Of a stretch of DNA of 9,830 nucleotides, positions 1 through 5,911 are shown in pieces. Made by a program: the position numbers and the translations under genes. Origin of the DNA: Betaproteobacteria bacterium (lineage in GTDB: Bacteria > Pseudomonadota > Gammaproteobacteria > Burkholderiales > Burkholderiaceae_C); NCBI GenBank assembly GCA_005884255.1, contig VBDL01000149.1, positions 1-9,830 on the forward strand, written 5' to 3'. Below the pieces are notes generated by a model. That model worked only from the letters and a program-made list of their open reading frames with translations. It had not been told where the DNA came from and searched no databases. Each line of letters starts with the position of its first letter. Position 1 is the first letter of the stretch.

Positions 1-511
1 CGAACTCGTAGCGCGTCTGGTTGGCCGACAGCTCGGTGAGCACCGTCTCGAGGTCGCCGTAGGTGTTGCGGAAGATCAGGTCCTTGCTGCCTTCGAGGTA
101 CGGGCGCTCCCAGTCGTGCTTGAACTCCTTGAAGCGCTGCAGCATCGGGAACAGGCCGAAGTTCATCGTGCCCATGTTCATCGACGCCACCTCGGGCTTG
201 AGCACCTTGGCGGGCAGCATGCGCTCCTGCACCGTCATGTACGGCGAGCCGCCGGTCGTCAGGTTGATGACGGCATCGCAGCGCGCCTTGATGTCCTTCA
301 GGAACGGCACGAAGGCCTCGGGACGCTGGTCGGGCTTGCCGGTGACGGGGTCGCGCGCATGCAGGTGGATGATGGCCGCGCCGGCCTCGAACGCGCCGAC
401 CGACGCATCGGCGATCTCCTGCGCCGTGACCGGCAGGTACGGCGACATCGACGGCGTGTGGATCGCACCGGTGACGGCGCAGGTGATGATGACTTTCTTC
501 TGGGCGGACAT
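1..511 (-). CDS. Beta-keto acid cleavage enzyme (BKACE, DUF849), N-terminal part, cut by window edge
   Basis: About 170 residues are visible of a family that usually runs to about 270-310, so the C-terminal part lies beyond position 1. Family members condense a beta-keto acid with acetyl-CoA and release acetoacetate plus a shortened acyl-CoA, using a divalent metal in a TIM barrel. Visible hallmarks are the start MSAQKKVIITCAVTGAIHTP, the metal-binding HLH (His49, His51) in IIHLHARDPVTGKP, and the downstream NLTTGGSP segment. The ATG at 511 has a strong AAGGAGA at 519-525 with 7-nt spacing. It follows the SDR gene after 30 nt and is probably cotranscribed with it. In this context it could cleave a beta-keto acid formed after ring opening, but the true substrate cannot be read from the sequence. 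Family assignment is secure; the specific reaction is not. Confidence 0.93.
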   Translation of the reverse strand, partial: MSAQKKVIITCAVTGAIHTPSMSPYLPVTAQEIADASVGAFEAGAAIIHLHARDPVTGKPDQRPEAFVPFLKDIKARCDAVINLTTGGSPYMTVQERMLPAKVLKPEVASMNMGTMNFGLFPMLQRFKEFKHDWERPYLEGSKDLIFRNTYGDLETVLTELSANQTRYEF

Positions 512-541
512 GCGGTTGTCTCCTTCGCGGGGTGAGGCCTG

Positions 542-1456
542 TCAGACCGGGTCCCAGGTGAACACGTCACCCGAGCGGTCGAGTGGGAAAAAGTCGGCGC
601 GCAGCATCGGCAACGCGGTGTCGAGCACGCTTTCGGGCGTCCAGCCCTCGCCGCGGTGAGCGCTGCGGATCGGTCGCGGCTGGCTGAACAGATAGATCTC
701 GTTGTTGCGCACGCCGAAGATCTGGCCGGTGACGTCGCTGGCCGCATCGGCGCACAGGCCGACGACGAACGGCGCGACACGCTCGGGCACCAGCTTCTTC
801 AGGCCCTCGACGCGCTTCTTCTGCTCGGGTGTCTCGCTCGGGATCGAGTCGATCATGCGCGTCCAGGCGAACGGTGCGACCGCGTTGGAGCGCACGCCGA
901 ACTTCTGCATGTCGAGCGCAATCGACTTCGACAGCCCGACGATGCCCAGCTTGGCCGCGCTGTAGTTGGCCTGACCGAAGTTGCCGATCAGGCCCGAAGT
1001 CGACGTCATGTGCACGTAGACCCCGCTGCCCTGCTGCTTGAAGTGCGGCGCAGCGGCACGGCTGACGTTGAAGCTGCCCTTCAGATGCACCGCCAGCACC
1101 TGGTCGAACTCGGGCTCGCTCATGCGGTGGAACATCACGTCGCGCAGGATGCCGGCGTTGTTGACGACGATGTCGATGCGGCCGAAGGTGTTCACCGCGG
1201 CCTCGACCATCTTGTGCGCCGCGCCCCACTCGGCCACCGAACCGCCGTCGACGATCGCGTCGCCGCCCATCGCCTTGATCGCGGCGACGACCTCGTTCGC
1301 CGGCTGCTCGTTGTCGAGTTGGCCGTCCAGCGATGCGCCGAGGTCGTTGACGACCACCTTCGCGCCGGCCGCGGCAAAAGCGAGCGCGATGCCCCGGCCG
1401 AGGCCGCGGCCGCCGCCGGTGACCAGCGCCACCTTGCCTTCGAGAAGCTTGCTCAA
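542..1456 (-). CDS. MFE-2-type short-chain dehydrogenase, probable (R)-3-hydroxyacyl-CoA dehydrogenase
   Basis: 304-residue NAD(P)-dependent oxidoreductase of the SDR superfamily. The Rossmann motif TGGGRGLG covers residues 13-20, Asp38 in VVNDLG suggests NAD(H) use, NNAG is at 99-102, and the catalytic Ser152, Tyr165 and Lys169 lie in the block from TSTSGLIG to NYSAAK. The NFGQANYSAAKLG block, the VHLKGSF segment and a longer-than-usual C-terminus resemble the dehydrogenase unit of peroxisomal multifunctional enzyme type 2, which oxidises (R)-3-hydroxyacyl-CoA. That substrate class is inferred from family resemblance. The start is TTG at 1456, chosen because AAGGAG (1463-1468) lies 6 nt upstream and MSKLLEGKVALVTGG is a normal SDR N-terminus; the frame stays open further upstream without family similarity. 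It heads the minus-strand arm with the BKACE gene and is divergent from the right-arm operon. Confidence 0.9.
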   Translation of the reverse strand: MSKLLEGKVALVTGGGRGLGRGIALAFAAAGAKVVVNDLGASLDGQLDNEQPANEVVAAIKAMGGDAIVDGGSVAEWGAAHKMVEAAVNTFGRIDIVVNNAGILRDVMFHRMSEPEFDQVLAVHLKGSFNVSRAAAPHFKQQGSGVYVHMTSTSGLIGNFGQANYSAAKLGIVGLSKSIALDMQKFGVRSNAVAPFAWTRMIDSIPSETPEQKKRVEGLKKLVPERVAPFVVGLCADAASDVTGQIFGVRNNEIYLFSQPRPIRSAHRGEGWTPESVLDTALPMLRADFFPLDRSGDVFTWDPV

Positions 1457-1595
1457 TTCAGTCTCCTTCAATGGTTGGCGCTGCGGGTAAACCCCTGTGC
1501 AGGAGCGCCATTCCGACTTGCAGAAATATCGTGCACTAGCGTACCATGCAGCACATGACCATGTACAGCCCGCTGTCGCGACGACACGAAGTTCG
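1457..1595. promoter_or_regulatory. Divergent promoter/operator region between the two arms
   Basis: These 139 bp separate the divergent SDR and HMGCS-DUF35 genes and are the only plausible control region in the window. A weak sigma70-like pair faces right: TTGCAG (1518-1523), an 18-nt spacer, then TACCAT (1542-1547), matching consensus at 3/6 and 4/6 positions. A 12-bp interrupted palindrome, ACATG-AC-CATGT (1553-1564), lies just downstream, where a repressor could block the rightward transcript. I could not place a convincing leftward -35/-10 pair. No regulator gene is in the window, so the regulator's identity is unknown. Promoter function is inferred from position; the palindrome is seen directly. 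Confidence 0.45.
1463..1468 (-). promoter_or_regulatory. Ribosome binding site AAGGAG fixing a TTG start
   Basis: On the minus strand AAGGAG is followed after 6 nt by the TTG at 1456. No ATG or GTG in this frame is better placed, so the site decides the start of the MFE-2-type SDR. Confidence 0.75.
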
Positions 1596-3053
1596 ATGAA
1601 CGATCCCGCCACCGATTTCGGCTTGCTGGCCACCGCCCGATACGTGCCCCGCCTGCGCCTCGAACGCAGCGAGGTCTTCGCGCAGCACCGCTGGATGGCG
1701 CCCGGCCTCAAGTCCCTGGCCAAGGGCCAGCGCGCAATGGCCAACTGGGACGAAGACGCCGTGACGATGGCGGTCGAGGCCGGCCGCTCGCTGCTGGCCG
1801 CCACGCCGGCCGGCGGCGCCACCGAGCTGACGCTCGCATCGACCACCCTGCCCTTCGCCGACCGCCTGAATGCGGGCATCGTCGCCGCCGCGCTCGGCCT
1901 CGATTCGAATGCGGTCGTGCGCGACGTCGCATCGAGCGCGCGCGCCGCCCTGACCGAGCTTGCCGCATCGCTGCGCCACGCGGTGCCCGGCAGCACGCGC
2001 ATCACCGTCGCATCGGAGCGCCGCACGGCGCGCCCGGGCAGCGCGCAGGAGCTGATCTTCGGCGACGGTGCCGCGGCCGCATCGGTCGGCAGCGGCCGGC
2101 CGATCGCCACCTTCGTCGCGGCGCGCAGCGTGCACGCCGACTTCGTCGACCATTTCCGCCAGACCGGCGAGCCTTACGAATACGGCTGGGAAGAGCGCTG
2201 GGTTCGCGACGAGGGCTACATGAAGGTGGCCGCCGAAGCGATCAAGCAGTGCCTGGCGGACGCCGGCATCTCGGCCGCCAACGTCGCCCATTTCGCACTG
2301 CCCGCGCCGCTGCCGCGCATCAACGAGGCAGTGGCCAAGCGTGTCGGCATTCCCGCGACGGCGCTCGTCGCCACCGCGGGCGACACGGTCGGCGATCTCG
2401 GTTGCGCGCAGCCGCTCGCGATGCTCGACATCGCGCTGCGCGCCGCCGCGCCCGGTGCGCTGATCCTCGTCACCGCGTTCGGCAGCGGTTGCGATGTCTT
2501 GCTGCTCAAGCGGACATCGGTCCCCTGCCCTGGCGCCGGGCCCGATGCCGGCAAGCCCGAGACCAGCTACCTGAAGTACCTGTCGTTCACCGGCCAGATC
2601 GCGCTTGCCTGGGGCATGCGCGCCGAGATGGACAACAAGCCCGCATTGACGGCGGCATGGCGCGACCACACGCGCACCGAGCGCTTCGAAGGTGGCTGCT
2701 GCGAGCGCTGCGGCACGGTGCAGTTTCCGCTGTCGCGGCTGTGCGTGAACCCCGAATGCCGGGCGCAGGACAGCCAGAAGCCGGTCAGCTTCGCCGACCG
2801 CCCGGCCCGCGTGCTCTCGCACACCAGCGACTTCCTGGCCTACACGCCGGCGCCGCCGTTCCAGTTCGGCCACATCGATTTCGACGGCGGCGGCCGCGTG
2901 CTGATGGAGTTCGCCGACACCGACCGCGACGAGCTCAGCGTCGGCCTGCCGCTGCGCATGGTCTACCGCATCAAGGACCTCGATGCAGCGCGCGGCTTCC
3001 GCCGCTATTTCTGGAAGGCCACGCCGGTGCGCGGCGCTGCACGGCCCACCTGA
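1596..3053 (+). CDS. HMG-CoA-synthase-like protein fused to a DUF35 Zn-ribbon/OB-fold domain
   Basis: 485-residue two-domain protein. Residues 1 to about 310 resemble the HMG-CoA synthase/KAS III branch of the thiolase superfamily: GLLATARYVPRLRL at the N-terminus, WDEDAVTMAVEA, FGDGAAAA and AFGSGCD. The C-terminal part (about 345-485) is DUF35, with a four-cysteine ribbon (Cys369, Cys372, Cys383, Cys388) followed by an OB-fold-like acyl-CoA-binding domain. The synthase part appears altered: the first cysteine in the chain is residue 219, and Ser113/Ser114 in DVASSARAAL lie where the nucleophilic Cys is expected. The His of the usual FHxP-like motif also seems lost (HFALPAP). It may therefore be a non-acylating partner or scaffold. 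The ATG at 1596 gives a family-like N-terminus, although only a weak GAAG precedes it. The next gene is a thiolase 20 nt downstream, recalling the archaeal thiolase-DUF35-HMGCS complex. Confidence 0.85.
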   Translation: MNDPATDFGLLATARYVPRLRLERSEVFAQHRWMAPGLKSLAKGQRAMANWDEDAVTMAVEAGRSLLAATPAGGATELTLASTTLPFADRLNAGIVAAALGLDSNAVVRDVASSARAALTELAASLRHAVPGSTRITVASERRTARPGSAQELIFGDGAAAASVGSGRPIATFVAARSVHADFVDHFRQTGEPYEYGWEERWVRDEGYMKVAAEAIKQCLADAGISAANVAHFALPAPLPRINEAVAKRVGIPATALVATAGDTVGDLGCAQPLAMLDIALRAAAPGALILVTAFGSGCDVLLLKRTSVPCPGAGPDAGKPETSYLKYLSFTGQIALAWGMRAEMDNKPALTAAWRDHTRTERFEGGCCERCGTVQFPLSRLCVNPECRAQDSQKPVSFADRPARVLSHTSDFLAYTPAPPFQFGHIDFDGGGRVLMEFADTDRDELSVGLPLRMVYRIKDLDAARGFRRYFWKATPVRGAARPT

Positions 3054-3060
3054 CACCGTT

Positions 3061-3067
3061 TAGGAGA
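3061..3067 (+). promoter_or_regulatory. Ribosome binding site TAGGAGA fixing a TTG start
   Basis: TAGGAGA is followed after 6 nt by the TTG at 3074. The frame is open far upstream, inside the preceding gene, but only this start gives a normal thiolase N-terminus (IRDKVAIIGMGCTRFGE). Confidence 0.8.
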
Positions 3068-3073
3068 TTCGAC

Positions 3074-4279
3074 TTGGCCACTGGCATTCGCGACAAGGTC
3101 GCCATCATCGGCATGGGCTGCACCCGCTTCGGCGAGCGCTGGGACGCGGGCCCCGAAGACCTGATGCTCGAAGCCTTCAACGAGGCGCTGGCCGACGCCG
3201 GCATCCAGGGTTCGCAAATCGAGGCCGCGTGGTTCGGCGTGTGCCTGGAAGAGAACAACGTCGGCAAGACCGCCGGCCCGCTGGCGCAGGCGCTGCGGCT
3301 GCCGCGCATCGCCGCGACCCGCGTCGAGAACGCCTGCGCGACCGGCACCGAGGCGCTGCGCGGCGCAGCGTACGCGGTCGCCGCCGGCGCCTACGACATC
3401 GTGCTCGCACTCGGTGTCGAGAAGCTCAAGGACACCGGCTACGGCGGCCTGCCGGTGCGCACCCGCGGCGTTGCCAACGACCTCTGGCTGCCCAACTCGA
3501 CGGCGCCCGGCGCGTTCGCGCAGCTCGCCTCGGCATACGCCGCCAAGCACGGCGTCGCGATGCCCGACCTGAAGCGCGCGATGGCCCACATCTCGGTGAA
3601 GAGCCACGCCAACGCGTCGCTCAACCCGAAGGCGCACCTGCGCAACAAGATCACCGAAGATGACGTGCTCAACGCGATGACGATTGCCGCGCCGCTCGGC
3701 CTGTACGACTGCAGCGGCGTCAGCGACGGCGCGGCCTGCGCGATCCTGACCACGCCCGAGATCGCGCGCGCGCTGAAGGCCAACGCCGAGATCGTGACCA
3801 TCAAGGCGCTCGAGGTCTCGGTCAGCAACGGCGAGGAAGCCGGCTTCCAGGCCTGGGACGGTGCGCACATCGCGACCGCCCGTGTCGCGGGTGCGCGCGC
3901 CTATGCGGCGGCCGGCATCACGGACCCGCGCGCCCAGATCCACATGGCCGAGGTCCACGACTGCTTCTCGATCACCGAGGCGGTGCTGATGGAAGACCTC
4001 GGCTTCAGCAAGCCCGGCCGCGTGATCCACGACGTGCTCGACGGCGTGTTCGACATCGACGGCAAGCTGCCGGTCGAGCCCGACGGCGGCCTCAAGTGCT
4101 TTGGCCACCCGATCGGCGCCTCCGGGCTCCGGATGGTCTACGAGGTCTACCAGCAGCTGCACGGCCGGGCCGGTGCGCGCCAGTTGAAGCAGGTCGACCG
4201 CGGCCTCACGCAGAACCTCGGCGGGCACCCGCACCAGAACGTCTGCGCCGTCTCGATTCTCGGGCGCCACGGCGCCTGA
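3074..4279 (+). CDS. SCP-x-type thiolase (acetyl-CoA acyltransferase family)
   Basis: 401-residue thiolase of the non-specific lipid-transfer/SCP-x branch, the branch that teams with DUF35 proteins. The nucleophile is Cys88 in ENACATGTEAL. His295 in the VHDCFSITE motif and His345 in GHPIGASG complete the usual residues. The C-terminus (NLGGHPHQNVCAVSIL) is typical of this branch, which lacks the classical CxG ending. The expected reaction is CoA-dependent cleavage of a 3-oxoacyl-CoA, or in some relatives retro-aldol cleavage. It starts with TTG at 3074 behind TAGGAGA, 20 nt after the HMGCS-DUF35 stop, so the two are very likely cotranslated and may form a complex in which the DUF35 domain helps bind CoA. 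This resembles the BbsA/BbsB pair of benzylsuccinate beta-oxidation and the archaeal thiolase complex. The substrate is not determined; family assignment is firm. Confidence 0.9.
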   Translation: MATGIRDKVAIIGMGCTRFGERWDAGPEDLMLEAFNEALADAGIQGSQIEAAWFGVCLEENNVGKTAGPLAQALRLPRIAATRVENACATGTEALRGAAYAVAAGAYDIVLALGVEKLKDTGYGGLPVRTRGVANDLWLPNSTAPGAFAQLASAYAAKHGVAMPDLKRAMAHISVKSHANASLNPKAHLRNKITEDDVLNAMTIAAPLGLYDCSGVSDGAACAILTTPEIARALKANAEIVTIKALEVSVSNGEEAGFQAWDGAHIATARVAGARAYAAAGITDPRAQIHMAEVHDCFSITEAVLMEDLGFSKPGRVIHDVLDGVFDIDGKLPVEPDGGLKCFGHPIGASGLRMVYEVYQQLHGRAGARQLKQVDRGLTQNLGGHPHQNVCAVSILGRHGA

Positions 4280-4319
4280 GCCGACCGCTCATCCTTTTCA
4301 TTCACAGGAGACCATTCCC

Positions 4320-5090
4320 ATGCGAGGACTCAAGGGCAAGACCGCCATCGTCACCGGCGCGGGCAGCGGCATCGGCCGCGCCATCGCGCTGCGTCTGGCT
4401 TCCGAAGGCGTGACCGTCGGCGTGTTCGACATCAACCCGGCGGGCGCCGCCGAGACGGTCAAGGCGATCGCAGCCGCCGACGGCAAGGCCGTACCCGTCA
4501 CCTGCGACATCACCGACTACGCAGCGGTCACCAAGGCCGTCGCCGAGTTCGAAGCCGCCACCGGCGAAGGCACCGCGATCCTCGTCAACAACGCCGGCTG
4601 GGACACGCCGATGCCGTTCCTGAAAACCGACGAGGCGTTCTGGAAGAAGATCGTCGCGATCAACTACATGGGCCCGCTGCACATGACGCATGCGGTCGGC
4701 CAGGGCATGAACGCGCGCAAGAGCGGGCGCATCGTCAACATCGCCTCCGACGCCGGGCGCGTCGGCTCGTCGGGCGAGGTCGTCTACTCGGGCTGCAAGG
4801 GCGCGACGATCGCCTTCGCCAAGGCGTTCGCGCGCGAGGTGGCGCGCAACAACGTCACCGTCAACACCGTCTGCCCCGGGCCGACCGATACCCCGGCGAT
4901 GGACGCCTTCGTCGGCAGCGGCGAGGCCGGCCAGAAGATCCGCGACGCGATGGTCCGCGGCGTGCCGCTCGGCCGCATCGGCGTGCCCGACGACTACCCC
5001 GGCCTCGTCGCATTCCTCGCGAGCGACGATGCCGCCTTCATCACCGGCCAGACGATCAGCGTCTCGGGCGGCCTCTCCATGCACGGCTAA
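4320..5090 (+). CDS. badH: BadH-like 2-hydroxycyclohexanecarboxyl-CoA dehydrogenase (SDR)
   Basis: 256-residue classical SDR of the usual length. The cofactor motif TGAGSGIG (12-19) and Asp37 in VFDINP point to NAD+. NNAG, Asn115 and the catalytic Ser143, Tyr156 and Lys160 are all present. Several stretches match what I recall of Rhodopseudomonas palustris BadH: VNNAGWDTPMPFLKT, LHMTHAVGQGM, IVNIASDAGRVGSSGE, NTVCPGPTDTP and FITGQTISVSGGLSM. BadH oxidises 2-hydroxycyclohexanecarboxyl-CoA to 2-oxocyclohexanecarboxyl-CoA in the soluble alicyclic pathway that leads to pimelyl-CoA. The adjacent BadI-like gene, 12 nt downstream, supports this role strongly. AGGAG (4306-4310) precedes the ATG by 9 nt. 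A ring-substituted analogue (for example a terpenoid acid) is an equally possible substrate. Orthology is judged from memory, not from an alignment run. Confidence 0.87.
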   Translation: MRGLKGKTAIVTGAGSGIGRAIALRLASEGVTVGVFDINPAGAAETVKAIAAADGKAVPVTCDITDYAAVTKAVAEFEAATGEGTAILVNNAGWDTPMPFLKTDEAFWKKIVAINYMGPLHMTHAVGQGMNARKSGRIVNIASDAGRVGSSGEVVYSGCKGATIAFAKAFAREVARNNVTVNTVCPGPTDTPAMDAFVGSGEAGQKIRDAMVRGVPLGRIGVPDDYPGLVAFLASDDAAFITGQTISVSGGLSMHG

Positions 5091-5102
5091 GGAATCACGA
5101 CC

Positions 5103-5897
5103 ATGAGCAAACAGTACAAGGACATCACCTACGAGGTGCGCGACGGCGTCGTCCGCGTCACGATCAACCGGCCCGAGGTCTACAACGCGTTCCGCAACCA
5201 GACGCTCGAGGAACTGATCGACGCGCTGCGCCGCGCCGACGAAGAAAAGAGCGCCAACGTGATGGTGCTCGCGGGCGCCGGCGACAAGGCCTTCTGCACC
5301 GGCGGCGACCAGAAGGTGCACCTCAGCGAAGATGGCCTCTACGGTCCGCGCGGCACCGTCGGCATGCCGATCGAGGAAATGCAGACGGCGCTGCGCGACC
5401 TGCGCAAGGTCTCGATCGCCAAGGTGCAGGGCTTTGCGATCGGCGGCGGCAACGTCTTCGCGACCTTGTGCGACATCACGATCGCCTCCGAGAAGGCGAC
5501 CTTCGGCCAGGTCGGCCCGAAGGTCGGCTCGGTCGATCCGGGCTGGGGCACGGCCTACCTGGCGCGCATCGTCGGCGAGAAGAAGGCGCGCGAGATCTGG
5601 TTCCTGTGCCGCAAGTACAGCGCCGCCGAGGCCGAGAAGATGGGCCTCGTCAACAAGGTCGTGCCGCACGATCAGCTCGACGCCGAAGTCGACCAGTGGT
5701 GCAAGGAGATCAACGAGATGAGCCCGACCGCGCTGACGATCGCCAAGCGCTCGTTCAACGCCGACACCGAAAACATCCGCGGCATCGGCTTCCTCGGCAT
5801 CCAGACCGTCAAGCACTACTACCAGTCGGACGAATCGAAGGAAGGCGTGAAGGCGTTCAACGAACGCCGCAAGCCCGACTTCAAGAAGTTCGTCTGA
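5103..5897 (+). CDS. badI: BadI-like 2-oxocyclohexanecarboxyl-CoA hydrolase (crotonase superfamily)
   Basis: 264-residue crotonase-fold enzyme close to BadI and more distantly MenB. BadI opens the 2-oxocyclohexanecarboxyl-CoA ring hydrolytically to pimelyl-CoA, a reverse-Claisen-type cleavage. Visible features are INRPEVYNAF, AFCTGGDQ (oxyanion-hole region), QGFAIGGGNVFATLCDI, and GQVGPKVGSVDPGWGTAYLA with the conserved Asp145. The C-terminal segment carries the tyrosines and basic tail typical of BadI/MenB (HYYQSDESKEGVKAF, RRKPDFKKF). PTALTIAKRSFNADT resembles BadI more than MenB. The preceding BadH-like gene and the absence of menaquinone genes argue against MenB. AAGGAA at 5089-5094 overlaps the badH stop codon and lies 8 nt before the ATG, suggesting translational coupling. 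The ring substrate may carry substituents; the hydrolase class is well supported. Confidence 0.87.
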   Translation: MSKQYKDITYEVRDGVVRVTINRPEVYNAFRNQTLEELIDALRRADEEKSANVMVLAGAGDKAFCTGGDQKVHLSEDGLYGPRGTVGMPIEEMQTALRDLRKVSIAKVQGFAIGGGNVFATLCDITIASEKATFGQVGPKVGSVDPGWGTAYLARIVGEKKAREIWFLCRKYSAAEAEKMGLVNKVVPHDQLDAEVDQWCKEINEMSPTALTIAKRSFNADTENIRGIGFLGIQTVKHYYQSDESKEGVKAFNERRKPDFKKFV

Positions 5898-5899
5898 GC

Positions 5900-5904
5900 G
5901 GAGA
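5900..5904 (+). promoter_or_regulatory. Ribosome binding site GGAGA fixing a GTG start
   Basis: GGAGA lies 3-7 nt after the badI stop codon and 7 nt before the GTG at 5912. The first in-frame ATG comes well inside the crotonase fold, so GTG is the start. Confidence 0.7.
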
Positions 5905-5911
5905 CCGCGCC

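Noticed and set aside
1497..1595. Extending the HMGCS-DUF35 protein upstream to a GTG at 1497.
   Set aside because: The extra 33 residues have no family character and would run through the probable promoter and palindrome. The ATG at 1596 gives the normal N-terminus.
1536..3056. Long open frame on the minus strand opposite the HMGCS-DUF35 gene, about 500 codons.
   Set aside because: The translation is Arg/Ala/Gly-rich with no family resemblance, while the plus strand encodes clear conserved domains. It is a GC-rich shadow frame.
4277..4298. Small hairpin TGAGC-CGACC-GCTCA followed by TCCTTTT between the thiolase and badH genes, considered as a terminator or attenuator.
   Set aside because: The stem is only 5 bp and overlaps the stop codon, and the T run is only four bases. 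The downstream gene has a good RBS 15 nt further on and fits the same operon.
3005..5816. Long minus-strand open frames opposite the thiolase, badH and badI genes.
   Set aside because: Their composition is biased (Asp/Val/Gly/Arg repeats), no motifs are visible, and they lie entirely antisense to recognisable enzymes.
5103..5897. Annotation as MenB (1,4-dihydroxy-2-naphthoyl-CoA synthase).
   Set aside because: Both families share the core motifs, but the SPTALTIAKRSFNADT region and C-terminus look more like BadI, and the preceding gene is BadH-like. No menaquinone genes are present.
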